DNA of 37,635 nt, taken from NCBI GenBank assembly GCA_900322035.1, contig ONYL01000022.1:1-37635 (forward strand). The letters are read 5' to 3'. The notes under the pieces were generated by a model. That model saw only the letters and a list, made by a program, of their open reading frames with translations. It was not told the DNA's origin and ran no database searches. The translations under genes and the position numbers were made by a program. Source of the DNA: an uncultured Prevotella sp. (GTDB lineage: Bacteria; Bacteroidota; Bacteroidia; Bacteroidales; Bacteroidaceae). Position 1 is the stretch's first letter, and every line of letters starts with the position of its first letter. Positions 25,593 to 33,586 of the stretch are shown here, piece after piece.

Positions 25593-26092
25593 ACTATGTT
25601 TACGAAGTTGGACAGGTGGTTGTCCACGTAGCGTGCCACCGTGTCAGTAAAAGATTCCTCATTTTCCACAAAAGTGTCGTCCAAGCTGTCAAACTCAGGA
25701 TATTTTTCAAACAAGGCCATAAATTCATCGTCTGTGCAGTCCCGCTCAATTTCACTATGGTATTTGCAGTACAGTCGGTGCCCCTTGTTAAGCATCGTGG
25801 CGAGCTCATCAACGCCCCAAAGACGCATGGCCTTTGCAAAAGGGTTGAGAAAGATGAAACCTCCCCAGCCATTGTGGATGAGTTCAACAAATCCACCGTC
25901 CATTACTTCCTCGTGGAGGGCAGCATAGCCTATGAGCGTGATTTGATCGGAGTTCAGTTCACCTATGTTCTCAGCCGTTAGCTCTCCTCCGATGGCCTTA
26001 AGGAGGGCACCGTTAACGGCTTCAATGAAGTTCCAAGTCCCCTCTTCTGCCGCCTTGCGCAGCTCCTCGTCTGATATCGTTGCTAAGATCAT
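25589..26092 (-). CDS. DMP19/DUF4375-like protein
   Basis: This 167-residue acidic cytoplasmic protein resembles the DMP19 family. The recognisable stretch includes [12 protein letters not shown], a [20 protein letters not shown] segment (about 66-85) and [18 protein letters not shown]. The family is poorly understood; one member from Neisseria is a DNA-mimic protein, but the role here is unknown. ATG 26092 is preferred, because the longer frame to 26197 would run through a strong promoter (-7 box 26144-26151). It is the first gene of the operon leading to smpB and metH. Confidence 0.75.
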   Translation of the reverse strand: MILATISDEELRKAAEEGTWNFIEAVNGALLKAIGGELTAENIGELNSDQITLIGYAALHEEVMDGGFVELIHNGWGGFIFLNPFAKAMRLWGVDELATMLNKGHRLYCKYHSEIERDCTDDEFMALFEKYPEFDSLDDTFVENEESFTDTVARYVDNHLSNFVNIV

Positions 26093-26143
26093 TTCGTCAT
26101 TTTTTGTGGATTTACATTTATCTGTGAGTTCTCCTTTACCGTG

Positions 26144-26174
26144 CAAAATTAAAAAATAAATTCTGTAATGCCAA
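26144..26174 (-). promoter_or_regulatory. Promoter of the DMP19-smpB-metH operon
   Basis: On the - strand, TAATTTTG (complement of 26144-26151) matches TAnnTTTG. TTG (complement of 26172-26174) lies 20 bases upstream, matching the Bacteroidetes -33/-7 spacing. The predicted leader to ATG 26092 is about 45 bases. This supports the shorter start of the DMP19-like gene. Confidence 0.7.
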
Positions 26175-26203
26175 CTGGATCCATCAAAACTTGGCACACT
26201 CCC

Positions 26204-26881
26204 TCATTTCTCTCTTTGCCGTCGTGAGGTATGCGAAGGCTGTTCTTCGCCTTTCAGCAGGGGTAATGAGATATGATACTTCACCGCTAAGAATCGAATG
26301 AGGCAGATCACAATGAAAACGGCTGTTACTGTAAACGTAAGACCAGCGCCCAACTTCAGCATTGCCCAATAGAGTCCGCCACCAGCCACACAGGCCATCG
26401 CGTAGATTTCCTTGTGGAAGATCACGGGAACCTTGTTGAGCAGGATATCTCTAATCACTCCTCCAGCGGCTCCCGTGATGCATCCCATAACGATTGCCAC
26501 CCAAAAGGGGTGACCGCAGGCGAGTGTCTTTTGGATACCAGCGATGGTGAATAGAGCAAGTCCTAAAGTGTCAAACGCAAACCAGGCGTTATCAAGACGC
26601 TTCAGCGATTGAGCAAAGAGAACTACAAACACTTGGGCGAGCGCCGTGCAGAGAATATACATGGGCGAAGTCATCCAGAATGGTGTCGCACCGAGCATGA
26701 CATCGCGTATGGTCCCTCCGCCGATGGCTACGGCAAATCCACACACAAATCCACCGAACCAGTCAAAATGCTGGGCAGCGGCATGGCGAATCCCGGAGAT
26801 GGCAAAGGCAAAAGTGCCAAGAAATTCGATGATACGTTGCAGACTGTGTACTAACTCAGGATCGTCGAAATGTTCCACCAT
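26204..26881 (-). CDS. TRIC-type (UPF0126) membrane protein
   Basis: This 225-residue inner-membrane protein has about seven hydrophobic helices. It carries the internal duplication typical of prokaryotic TRIC channels, in which GGGTIRDVMLG (about 54-64) recurs as AGGVIRDILLN (about 140-150). Family members conduct monovalent cations, mainly potassium; physiology in bacteria is uncertain. The C-terminal 25 residues are charged and probably cytoplasmic. The ATG lies one base beyond the stop of the dehydrogenase gene, so the two are co-translated or at least co-transcribed. Confidence 0.85.
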   Translation of the reverse strand: MVEHFDDPELVHSLQRIIEFLGTFAFAISGIRHAAAQHFDWFGGFVCGFAVAIGGGTIRDVMLGATPFWMTSPMYILCTALAQVFVVLFAQSLKRLDNAWFAFDTLGLALFTIAGIQKTLACGHPFWVAIVMGCITGAAGGVIRDILLNKVPVIFHKEIYAMACVAGGGLYWAMLKLGAGLTFTVTAVFIVICLIRFLAVKYHISLPLLKGEEQPSHTSRRQREK

Positions 26882-26882
26882 C

Positions 26883-27836
26883 TTAATCTACCACGTTTTT
26901 CGGCTCCCCATTGAGAAAGGCCCTGACGTTTCCCAGAGCAATGTCCATGAGTCTGCTTCTGGCCTCGAGTGTGGCCCAGGCGACATGGGGAGTGATAAAG
27001 GCATGAGGCTCACCAATGAGGGGATTGTCACTCTTGGGAGGTTCTTCGGTCATTACGTCTGCTCCGTAGGCAGCTAAGTGTCCCGACCTGAGAGCTGCGG
27101 CTACATCTGCCTCGTTGACAAGTGGACCTCGACCCGTGTTGATGACGATAGCTCCCTTTTTCATTCGTGACAGCGTCTTATGGCACACGATTTCCCGGGT
27201 CTCGTGGGTGAGCGGACAGTGGAGGGTCAGAATGTCGCTCACCGCAAACAGTCCGTCCATTGTCGTCTTTTGTATCCATTCGGGAAGGTCTTGGGAGTTC
27301 TTTCGCGTATAGGCCGAAATATACATGCCGAAGCTATGTCCAATCTTCGCTACAGCTGTGCCGATATGTCCCAGTCCCACGATTCCTAATGTCTTTCCAG
27401 CCAATTCGGGCAGCGGCGTGTCCCAATAGCAGAAGTCGGGTTTGCTGCTCCATATTCCTTTGCGTGTTGCATCAGCGTAGTGAGCCACATGGTTGGTAAT
27501 ATTGAGAATGTGAGCGAACACCATTTGTGCCACCGACATCGTACTGTAGGCAGGGATATTGGTCACCACAATGCCACGTTTGCGGGCAGCCTGCGTGTCA
27601 ATGATGTTGTAGCCCGTGGCCAGCACGCCAATATATCTGAGTTTGGGCAGTTTCCCCATCAGCTCGTCGTCAATAGATACTTTGTTCGTGAGAATAATTT
27701 CTGCATCATGTGCCCGTTCCACCACTTCCTCGCGGCGAGAGCGGGGATAAACTGTCAAATCGCCCAAAGTCTTGAATCTGTCCCACGACAGATCACCGGG
27801 GTTGGCGGCATAGCCGTCCAATATTACAATATTCAT
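26883..27836 (-). CDS. D-2-hydroxyacid dehydrogenase (glycerate/hydroxypyruvate-type)
   Basis: This 317-residue NAD(P)-dependent oxidoreductase has the nucleotide-binding GLGHIG near residue 153-158. The catalytic set is an Arg in NTGRGPLVNE near 234, a Glu near 263, and a His in TPHVAWATLEAR near 282. NAD specificity cannot be set safely from the motif. The closest functional group by overall pattern is glycerate dehydrogenase/hydroxypyruvate reductase; other D-2-hydroxyacids are possible. It is followed immediately by the TRIC gene. The 71 bases upstream, after rarA, are AT-rich without a clear -7 box. Confidence 0.87.
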   Translation of the reverse strand: MNIVILDGYAANPGDLSWDRFKTLGDLTVYPRSRREEVVERAHDAEIILTNKVSIDDELMGKLPKLRYIGVLATGYNIIDTQAARKRGIVVTNIPAYSTMSVAQMVFAHILNITNHVAHYADATRKGIWSSKPDFCYWDTPLPELAGKTLGIVGLGHIGTAVAKIGHSFGMYISAYTRKNSQDLPEWIQKTTMDGLFAVSDILTLHCPLTHETREIVCHKTLSRMKKGAIVINTGRGPLVNEADVAAALRSGHLAAYGADVMTEEPPKSDNPLIGEPHAFITPHVAWATLEARSRLMDIALGNVRAFLNGEPKNVVD

Positions 27837-27907
27837 AATGTTATTTCTATTTTGTTTAGTTTCTTATTTTTATCCGAAAATCCTTAAATTTCTATTATCG
27901 GCAACGT

Positions 27908-29179
27908 TTATTTATACCGTTCGCCCCAGCAGTTGACCATCTGCTGATAGAGTTTTTCTTCCATGGGCGAGTGCTGGGCTTGCCAGAGGCGACGGTCCTT
28001 TATGGCGTCTGGTAGATACTGTTGGTTCACGAAGTTGTCTGTATAATCGTGGGCATACTTATATCCGTCATTGTAACCTAACTGAGCCATAAGTGCCGTT
28101 GGGGCATTGCGCAGGTGGAGGGGTACAGGCAGGTTGCCGGTCTCTCTCACGAGTTGTTGTGCCGCGCCAATGCCTTTGTAGGCAGAGTTGCTTTTGCGCG
28201 AAGCAGCCAGGTATACCGTAGCCTCAGCCAAGGGAATTCTGCCCTCAGGCCAACCAATCCGGCTTACGGCATCAAAGGCGGCGTTGGCTAACAGAAGGGC
28301 GTTAGGGTTGGCTAAGCCCACATCCTCAGCAGCACTGATCACCAGGCGACGGGCAATGAACTGCGGATCTTCTCCGCCTTCAATCATCCGGGCCAGATAG
28401 TAGAGTGCTGCATCGGGGTCGCTGCCGCGGATGCTCTTGATAAAAGCCGACGCCAGATCGTAGTGCAGTTCACCTTGCTTGTCATAACCCAGGGGATTGG
28501 CCTGCAGGCGCTCTTCTACAAGCTCGTCAGTAATGATGACATCTTTCTCACCGGCCGCGCCGGCCACGAGTTCTAAGATGTTGAGCAATCGGCGGGCATC
28601 TCCTCCGCTGTAGCGCATCATCGCCCCAGTCTCTTTGAGCTCAATGTGTTTCTTGCTCAATTCGGCATCTTCTGTGATGGCCCTTTCCAGCAGGCGTTGT
28701 AGATCTTGCTTGTCGAGAGGCTTCAGCACATAGACCTGACACCGCGAGAGCAACGGACGGATCACCTCAAAACTGGGGTTCTCCGTAGTGGCGCCAATGA
28801 GCGTCACTGTGCCATGCTCCACAGCTCCTAACAGGGTATCTTGCTGGGATTTGGAGAAACGGTGGATTTCATCAATAAAGAGAATGGGAGAGGTAGTATT
28901 GAAGAAACTGCTGTTCTTAGCCCGCTCTATCACTTCCCTCACTTCCTTCACGCCACTCGTTACGGCTGAGAGAGTATAGAAGGGCACTTTCAACTGCCGG
29001 GCCACAATGCGTGCCAAGGTAGTCTTCCCCACACCCGGAGGTCCCCAAAGAATAAAAGAAGGGATCCGCCCAGACTCAAGCATCCTGCGCAATACAGCAC
29101 CCTCTCCAACAAGGTGCTGCTGTCCAACATATTCGTCCAATGTCTGCGGGCGCATTCTTTCAGCTAAAGGTTCGCTCAT
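27908..29179 (-). CDS. rarA: RarA/MgsA replication-associated AAA+ ATPase
   Basis: This 423-residue clamp-loader-like ATPase acts at stalled replication forks and single-stranded DNA gaps. Walker A is GPPGVGKTT near 46-54, Walker B is LFIDEIHRF near 99-107, the sensor is ATTENPSFE near 130, and the arginine finger region is SGGDARRLLN near 191. The C-terminal RarA tetramerisation domain has SIRGSDPDAALYYLARM and AAEDVGLANP. Length is near normal for the family. It starts at MSEPLAERMRPQTLDEYVGQ, where the conserved N-terminus lies. A possible weak promoter is just upstream. Confidence 0.94.
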   Translation of the reverse strand: MSEPLAERMRPQTLDEYVGQQHLVGEGAVLRRMLESGRIPSFILWGPPGVGKTTLARIVARQLKVPFYTLSAVTSGVKEVREVIERAKNSSFFNTTSPILFIDEIHRFSKSQQDTLLGAVEHGTVTLIGATTENPSFEVIRPLLSRCQVYVLKPLDKQDLQRLLERAITEDAELSKKHIELKETGAMMRYSGGDARRLLNILELVAGAAGEKDVIITDELVEERLQANPLGYDKQGELHYDLASAFIKSIRGSDPDAALYYLARMIEGGEDPQFIARRLVISAAEDVGLANPNALLLANAAFDAVSRIGWPEGRIPLAEATVYLAASRKSNSAYKGIGAAQQLVRETGNLPVPLHLRNAPTALMAQLGYNDGYKYAHDYTDNFVNQQYLPDAIKDRRLWQAQHSPMEEKLYQQMVNCWGERYK

Positions 29180-29215
29180 GTATGCTGTCTTTTTCTATCA
29201 TTCTTTCTTAAAATG

Positions 29216-29223
29216 CAAAAATA
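29216..29223 (-). promoter_or_regulatory. Possible -7 box of rarA
   Basis: The complement of CAAAAATA reads TATTTTTG, a match to TAnnTTTG, 36 bases upstream of the rarA start. No clear TTG -33 element is visible at 19-21 bases, so support is limited. Confidence 0.35.
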
Positions 29224-29671
29224 ATAATAAATTGCTGATTATCCACTGCGTTGGCTAATTTTAATTTTTGTTTAACATCGAAAGAGGTACACCAATTAGT
29301 GAATGGCATGAAGGATATCCATAATCGCTTTCAAAGATGATGTTTTTCTTACCAACGAACTCTTGTGCTGCTTTATTTTATGTTTATGCCGTAAGGCAAT
29401 TTTACGCTATGGAGACTTTCTTCATGGGCAGGCTTGACACCTATGGTGTGGGCCAGAAGCTATGGGGGCTGCGAGATTGCTCGCCAAGCTACCCCATAGC
29501 TTCTGGCCCATTGCACTATTAGGAGCAAAAGACTGACCATGATTTTCCTACAATCTTAAGGTGGTGAACGTCTATGCCGGTTCTCATTCCTCTTGCCTCT
29601 TGAGGGAACAAACCTTGGATTTCATTCTTCGTTTTATCAGCAAAAAGAATGCTGATGTCGCAGGCCTTTCA
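29224..29671. other. Intergenic region between acr3 and rarA
   Basis: About 450 bp without a supported gene lie beyond the 3' end of the arsenic operon. A 61-codon + strand frame (29337-29522) crosses a strong hairpin and looks accidental. The main content is the hairpin at 29450-29511 with an adjacent 13-base palindrome. I see no tRNA. This is also a composition boundary, with AT-rich DNA here and visibly GC-rich DNA in acr3 and arsA. Confidence 0.5.
29438..29511. repeat. Large nested hairpin
   Basis: GGGCCAGAAGCTATGGGG (29451-29468) is perfectly complementary to CCCCATAGCTTCTGGCCC (29493-29510). A further T-A pair makes a 19-bp stem. The loop contains a second hairpin, GCGAG-ATTG-CTCGC (29472-29485). 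Immediately to the left is the palindrome ACACC-TAT-GGTGT (29438-29450). Neither side has a long T-tract, so a standard intrinsic terminator is doubtful. A small non-autonomous element or a structured RNA are alternatives. Confidence 0.75.
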
Positions 29672-30727
29672 TTATCCTACGAATTTGCATTTCGTCGACT
29701 TGGCTATCCTAACCAACGAGAGCATGATGGGCACTTCGGTGAGCACGCCAACCGTGGTGGCCAACGCTGCCCCACTCCGCAACCCGAAGAGACTGATGGC
29801 TACGGCCACGGCCAGCTCAAAGAAGTTGGAGGCTCCAATCATTCCTGCCGGGGCGGCGATGTCGTAGGGCAGGCGCCAAGCCTTGGCCCATCCGTAGGCA
29901 AAGGCAAAGATGAGGTAGGTCTGGAGAATGAGCGGCACAGCAATGAGCACGATATGCAGCGGATTGCTGAGAATGGTCTCGCCCTGGAAAGAGAAGAGAA
30001 TGATGAGCGTGAGCAGCAACCCGGCTGTGGTGTAGCGGTCGAACTTGTGGACGAAGACTTGCTCGAAATACTCCTTGCCCTTGCGTCTGACGACGGTCGT
30101 GCGTGTGATGATTCCGGCAATGAGCGGCAGCACAACAAAGAGCACAACGCTCAAAAGGAGCGTATCGTAGGGAATCTGCACGCCGCCCACACCCAAGAGC
30201 AGGGCTACGATGGGGGCAAAGGCCACGAGGATGATGAGGTCGTTGACAGCCACCTGCACGAGCGTATAGGCTGGATTGCCGTCGGACAGGTAGCTCCAAA
30301 TGAACACCATCGCCGTGCAGGGCGCGGCGCCCAAGAGCACGGCTCCAGCCAAATATTCGTGAGCCAGCCCCGCTGGAATCCACCGTTGGAAGACCACGAA
30401 GAGGAAGAACCACGCGATGGCGAACATCGTGAACGGCTTTACGAGCCAGTTGACCACGCACGTCACGACCAGCCCCTTGGGGTGCTTGGCCACGTCCCTT
30501 ACGCTATGGAAGTCCACTTTCATCATCATCGGGTAGATCATCACCCAGATGAGGATGGCCACGGGAATGCTCACGTGGGCATACTCGAACTGCGAGAGTG
30601 TCTGCGGGATGACGGGCAGGAACTTGCCCACGGCAATGTCCGCAACAATACACAACAGTACCCACAGGGTGAGGTACTTGTCAAAGAATCCAATTTTTCT
30701 TTCTTCCATGATTGATAGTTTATCCAT
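29672..30727 (-). CDS. acr3: Acr3-type arsenite efflux permease
   Basis: This integral membrane protein of 351 residues has about ten helices and exports arsenite from the cytoplasm. The conserved Cys of helix 4 is in LGAAPCTAMVFIWS, and the conserved Glu of helix 9 is in ASNFFELAVA; both are needed in studied Acr3 proteins. It is often annotated ArsB, but the sequence type is Acr3. ATG 30727 overlaps the arsA stop as TAATG, so coupling is likely. ATG 30709 (MEERKIGFFDKYLTLW) is an alternative start. An upstream frame extension to 30817 lies inside arsA. It is the last gene of the ars operon and pairs with the ArsA ATPase. Confidence 0.9.
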   Translation of the reverse strand: MDKLSIMEERKIGFFDKYLTLWVLLCIVADIAVGKFLPVIPQTLSQFEYAHVSIPVAILIWVMIYPMMMKVDFHSVRDVAKHPKGLVVTCVVNWLVKPFTMFAIAWFFLFVVFQRWIPAGLAHEYLAGAVLLGAAPCTAMVFIWSYLSDGNPAYTLVQVAVNDLIILVAFAPIVALLLGVGGVQIPYDTLLLSVVLFVVLPLIAGIITRTTVVRRKGKEYFEQVFVHKFDRYTTAGLLLTLIILFSFQGETILSNPLHIVLIAVPLILQTYLIFAFAYGWAKAWRLPYDIAAPAGMIGASNFFELAVAVAISLFGLRSGAALATTVGVLTEVPIMLSLVRIAKSTKCKFVG

Positions 30728-32460
30728 TATGTCTGCAAAGACCTTTCTTTTTCTTGTTTGAGCCATGGACGCAAGATGACATGCCCGTCGGTGATGCGCT
30801 CCACCTCCTTGATCCATTTCATCTCATTAGATGCCTTGGCCTGCAGGAAAGGGTCGGCGGTGTGGTTCAGCGCCAGACACTGGTTGACGACCCACCAACA
30901 CTGGTGGATGCCGGCACGCTGCAAGTCGGCACGCAGCCGTTGGACCTCCAACACGGGCGTGGGCTCGGGCAGCGTGACGATGATAAAAGCCGATTGGCCC
31001 TCGTCGCGCAGCCGGGGCAACAGGCGCTGAACGGCGATGGGCGCGTCGCCCTCGTTGTGGGCAATCTGCCGGTCATAGCTCTGCGTGGAGTCGAGCAGGA
31101 GCAGGGCATGGCCTGTGGGAGCCGTGTCGATGACCACAGTCTTGCTGTCGGCCCGCATCACGATGTCGGCAAAGCGGCGGAACACAGCTATCTCCTGGGT
31201 GCAGGGGCTGCGCAAGTCCTCATCAATATAGGAGAAGTCGGTGACTCCGGCCTCCCGTGCCTTCTGTCTGACCTCGGCCTTATAAGCCTCCAACACTTTC
31301 CGCTCGTCGATGACTGCCACCTCGACGCCCACTTGCCCAACCTGCCGCGCATTGAGATGATTGGCCGGGTCGGTAGTGGTGAGCAGTACGTCGTCGCCCA
31401 ACGCTTTCAACCCCAAGGCTATTTGCATGGCGATGGTCGTCTTGCCAACGCCGCCCTTGCCCATGGTGAACACCACACGCTTGCCCTCGTCGTGGAGCGT
31501 GCGGATGAGGTCGTCGAGCGTTTTGTAACCAGTTGCTGCTCCTGTCGGCTGAACGATTGCCGCATGGTCGCCGATGAGCATCTTGCGGATGTTGTCCACG
31601 GTGTCCATGTTGTAAGAGCGCAGAGGTACAAACTGTGCCTCCATCGTGGCGAGAGCCTCTGGCATTCCACTGAAGGCCCGCTGCTGGGTGGTGAACATCT
31701 CCTGGGCAAGTGGGTCGCCATTATCGGGCGAGTCCATGATGCCATTGATCACCAACAGTTGGTTGTCGATACCGAGCTGCGCCAGCTCACGAGCCGAGCG
31801 GGCTGCCTCCTTGAGAGCTGCCTCCTGGGGACGGCTGACGAGAATCAGTCGGGTCTTGTTGCCGTCGGCGAGGTTGTCCACCGCCTGACGGTAGACCTCC
31901 TTGCGCGACTCCAATCCCGAGAGCTGTCCAAGACACGAAGCTCCGTGCTTGCTCGTTTTAATGAAAGATGTCCAGGCCGTTGGCAGCTGGAGCATGCGCA
32001 GCGTGTGGCCAGTGGGAGCCGTGTCGAAGATGATGTGGTCGTACCTGCGCGCGTCGGCCTCGTTGGTGAGGAAGTCGGCGAACTGGTTGAAGGCGGCTAT
32101 CTCAACCGTGCAGGAACCCGACAGCTGTTCCTCCATGTTGGCGATGGCTGAGTCGGGCAAAATGCCGCGGTAAGGGCCTACCACTGACTCGCGGTATTCC
32201 TCAGCCGCCTTGACGGGGTCGAGGTTGACGACCGTCAGCTGCGGCACTTCCGCAATGTTTGTGCCATGCTGCGAGATGTCCTGATGGAAAACGTCTTGAA
32301 GGTTCGAGGCAGGGTCGGTGCTGATGAGCAACACCCGCTCGCCGCTGTCAGCCATGGCGATGGCGGTGGCGCAGGCAAGGCTTGTCTTGCCCACGCCACC
32401 CTTACCGGTGAAGAACAGATATTTCTGCTGCTCCACCTCTTGTATAGCATATTTCTTCAT
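30727..32460 (-). CDS. arsA: Arsenite pump-driving ATPase ArsA, two-domain
   Basis: This 577-residue protein is a tandem duplication of a deviant-Walker ATPase. It energises arsenite export by the membrane permease. P-loops are GKGGVGKTS near 18 and GKGGVGKTT near 325. Each half has the DTAPTGH signature. All three arsenite-binding Cys known from E. coli ArsA have counterparts: SGSCTVEIAAF, GASCLGQL and RSPCTQEIAVF. ATG 32460 (MKKYAIQEVEQQKYLFF) is preferred over 32487, which lies within arsD. It starts 8 bases after the arsD stop, and its stop overlaps acr3. Confidence 0.93.
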   Translation of the reverse strand: MKKYAIQEVEQQKYLFFTGKGGVGKTSLACATAIAMADSGERVLLISTDPASNLQDVFHQDISQHGTNIAEVPQLTVVNLDPVKAAEEYRESVVGPYRGILPDSAIANMEEQLSGSCTVEIAAFNQFADFLTNEADARRYDHIIFDTAPTGHTLRMLQLPTAWTSFIKTSKHGASCLGQLSGLESRKEVYRQAVDNLADGNKTRLILVSRPQEAALKEAARSARELAQLGIDNQLLVINGIMDSPDNGDPLAQEMFTTQQRAFSGMPEALATMEAQFVPLRSYNMDTVDNIRKMLIGDHAAIVQPTGAATGYKTLDDLIRTLHDEGKRVVFTMGKGGVGKTTIAMQIALGLKALGDDVLLTTTDPANHLNARQVGQVGVEVAVIDERKVLEAYKAEVRQKAREAGVTDFSYIDEDLRSPCTQEIAVFRRFADIVMRADSKTVVIDTAPTGHALLLLDSTQSYDRQIAHNEGDAPIAVQRLLPRLRDEGQSAFIIVTLPEPTPVLEVQRLRADLQRAGIHQCWWVVNQCLALNHTADPFLQAKASNEMKWIKEVERITDGHVILRPWLKQEKERSLQT

Positions 32461-32468
32461 AGCTTCAT

Positions 32469-32891
32469 CTATTTTCTGCAGCAGCAACCGTTGTCGTTGC
32501 TGTCCTCATGCTCTCCACCGCAGCAGCAACCGCCGTCGCTGGATTCTTCTTCACAGCAAGCGCTTTGTCTTACAGGAACAAATCCCAGATCCTTGCCTGT
32601 CCACTCGCTCATCTGTGCCGTAGTGGGATATTGCCCGACGGCGGCAATCTCGCCCCCGACGAGGGTTATAGGTAGCACGTCGGCGCCTTTCTTCTGAAGC
32701 AGTTGCTTCACCTTTTCGTTATGGATAAAGGCTTGTGGTTCACTGCTCAGATTATGGCGTTTCACCTCAATGCCCATATTCTTCAATGCGTCAATGAGCG
32801 TGGCGATACGCAGTAAGTTCTTGTCAACATTAGGACCGCAAACGCCAGTAGAGCAGCACATGGCCGGGTCGAAAATTTCAATTTCTTTCAT
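32469..32891 (-). CDS. arsD: Arsenite metallochaperone ArsD
   Basis: This 140-residue cytoplasmic protein receives trivalent arsenic from thiols and hands it to ArsA. With ATG 32891 as start, the family cysteines fall exactly at positions 12, 13 and 18 (MCCSTGVCG). A Cys-rich C-terminal tail carries further pairs and triplets (SACCEE, GGCCCGG, NGCCCRK), comparable with the extra vicinal cysteines of longer ArsD proteins. An in-frame TTG at 32897 adds only two residues. It lies directly before arsA, as usual for arsDA. Confidence 0.93.
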   Translation of the reverse strand: MKEIEIFDPAMCCSTGVCGPNVDKNLLRIATLIDALKNMGIEVKRHNLSSEPQAFIHNEKVKQLLQKKGADVLPITLVGGEIAAVGQYPTTAQMSEWTGKDLGFVPVRQSACCEEESSDGGCCCGGEHEDSNDNGCCCRK

Positions 32892-32900
32892 AACCAATCG

Positions 32901-33320
32901 TTATTTAAAGTGTTCAACTAATTCTTTATACGGTATATATCCCCTGTGGCGGAAAATGGTTTTCCCTCGTCGGTCCATGACGACCTGCTGGGGAATGATG
33001 TCTATACGAAAATAGTCCAGCCAACAGGCATTTGCCTCTTTTGCCGCATCGACAAAGCGGATGTTTACTTTCAGGCGGGTGGCTCTTACGGAGTCAACCA
33101 CGCTTTCCATCAGCCTGCAGGGCACGCAATAGTGCGAGCCAAACTCTATGAGCGTATAGTCGTAGGGCTTGCCATTCAGCGTATAGTCGAATTGCAGCCT
33201 GACACTGTCTTCCATGTTGCCACCACCGATTTTCATGTCCGTTGCTTTCTTCCTCTGCGCGCAGACGGTGAAGAGGCTGAACAGACAGAGGAGCAGTGTA
33301 AGGTAGGTCGCCTTCTTCAT
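32901..33320 (-). CDS. Secreted thioredoxin-fold protein in the ars operon
   Basis: This 139-residue protein has a signal peptide (MKKATYLTLLLCLFSLFTVC, with likely cleavage near CAQ). The thioredoxin-like domain carries a CVPC active site in GSHYCVPCRLMES near 65-77, and a cis-Pro-type IIPQQVVMD near 111. It would work in the periplasm as a thiol oxidoreductase. Its place between the small CxxC protein and arsD suggests it supports redox handling of arsenicals or maturation of the ArsF/ArsG partners. That role is inference. The lipobox is poor, so a lipoprotein is unlikely. Confidence 0.82.
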   Translation of the reverse strand: MKKATYLTLLLCLFSLFTVCAQRKKATDMKIGGGNMEDSVRLQFDYTLNGKPYDYTLIEFGSHYCVPCRLMESVVDSVRATRLKVNIRFVDAAKEANACWLDYFRIDIIPQQVVMDRRGKTIFRHRGYIPYKELVEHFK

Positions 33321-33335
33321 GTGCGTTCCTTGTTT

Positions 33336-33575
33336 CTACTCCCCTGCCTCAAGCAGTTGCCTCACTTTGTCGGCCGTTGGCACTTGGCCGTTCAACACCA
33401 CCTTGCCATCGATGACAATGGCGGGCATGGACAGGATGTTGTAGTCGAGGATTTTGGCAATGTCGGTCACATATTCCACCGTGGCCTCCAATTGGCCCTC
33501 TTCAACCACACGCTTCACTGTCTCATAAGTTTTCTTGCAACGGGAGCATCCCGAGCCTAAAATTTTAATGTCCAT
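33336..33575 (-). CDS. Small cytoplasmic CxxC thioredoxin-like protein (ArsE-like)
   Basis: This 79-residue protein belongs to the small redox-active disulfide (TM0996/MTH895-type) group. The CxxC is in LGSGCSRCKKTYE near residues 7-18, and the cis-Pro loop is SMPAIVIDGKVV near 47. No signal peptide is seen, so it acts inside the cell. In the arsEFG cluster described for Shewanella, a small thioredoxin-like ArsE accompanies ArsF and ArsG. Position next to arsG supports the same identity here, though the name is not certain. ATG 33575 (MDIKILGSG) is chosen; the longer frame to 33662 overlaps arsG. Confidence 0.8.
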   Translation of the reverse strand: MDIKILGSGCSRCKKTYETVKRVVEEGQLEATVEYVTDIAKILDYNILSMPAIVIDGKVVLNGQVPTADKVRQLLEAGE

Positions 33576-33586
33576 ACGTTTCCCTT

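Noticed and set aside
25113-26203. tmRNA gene next to smpB
   Set aside because: No tRNA-like ends or tag-reading frame found in the small gaps around smpB.
29561-30715. Long open frame (384 codons) on the + strand opposite acr3
   Set aside because: Hydrophilic, His/Glu/Gly-rich composition without domains is typical of antisense frames over a GC-rich membrane-protein gene; acr3 on the other strand has all family motifs.
30712-32151. Open frame of 479 codons on the + strand opposite arsA
   Set aside because: It mirrors the arsA codon pattern, has no recognisable domain, and arsA has complete P-loops and cysteines.
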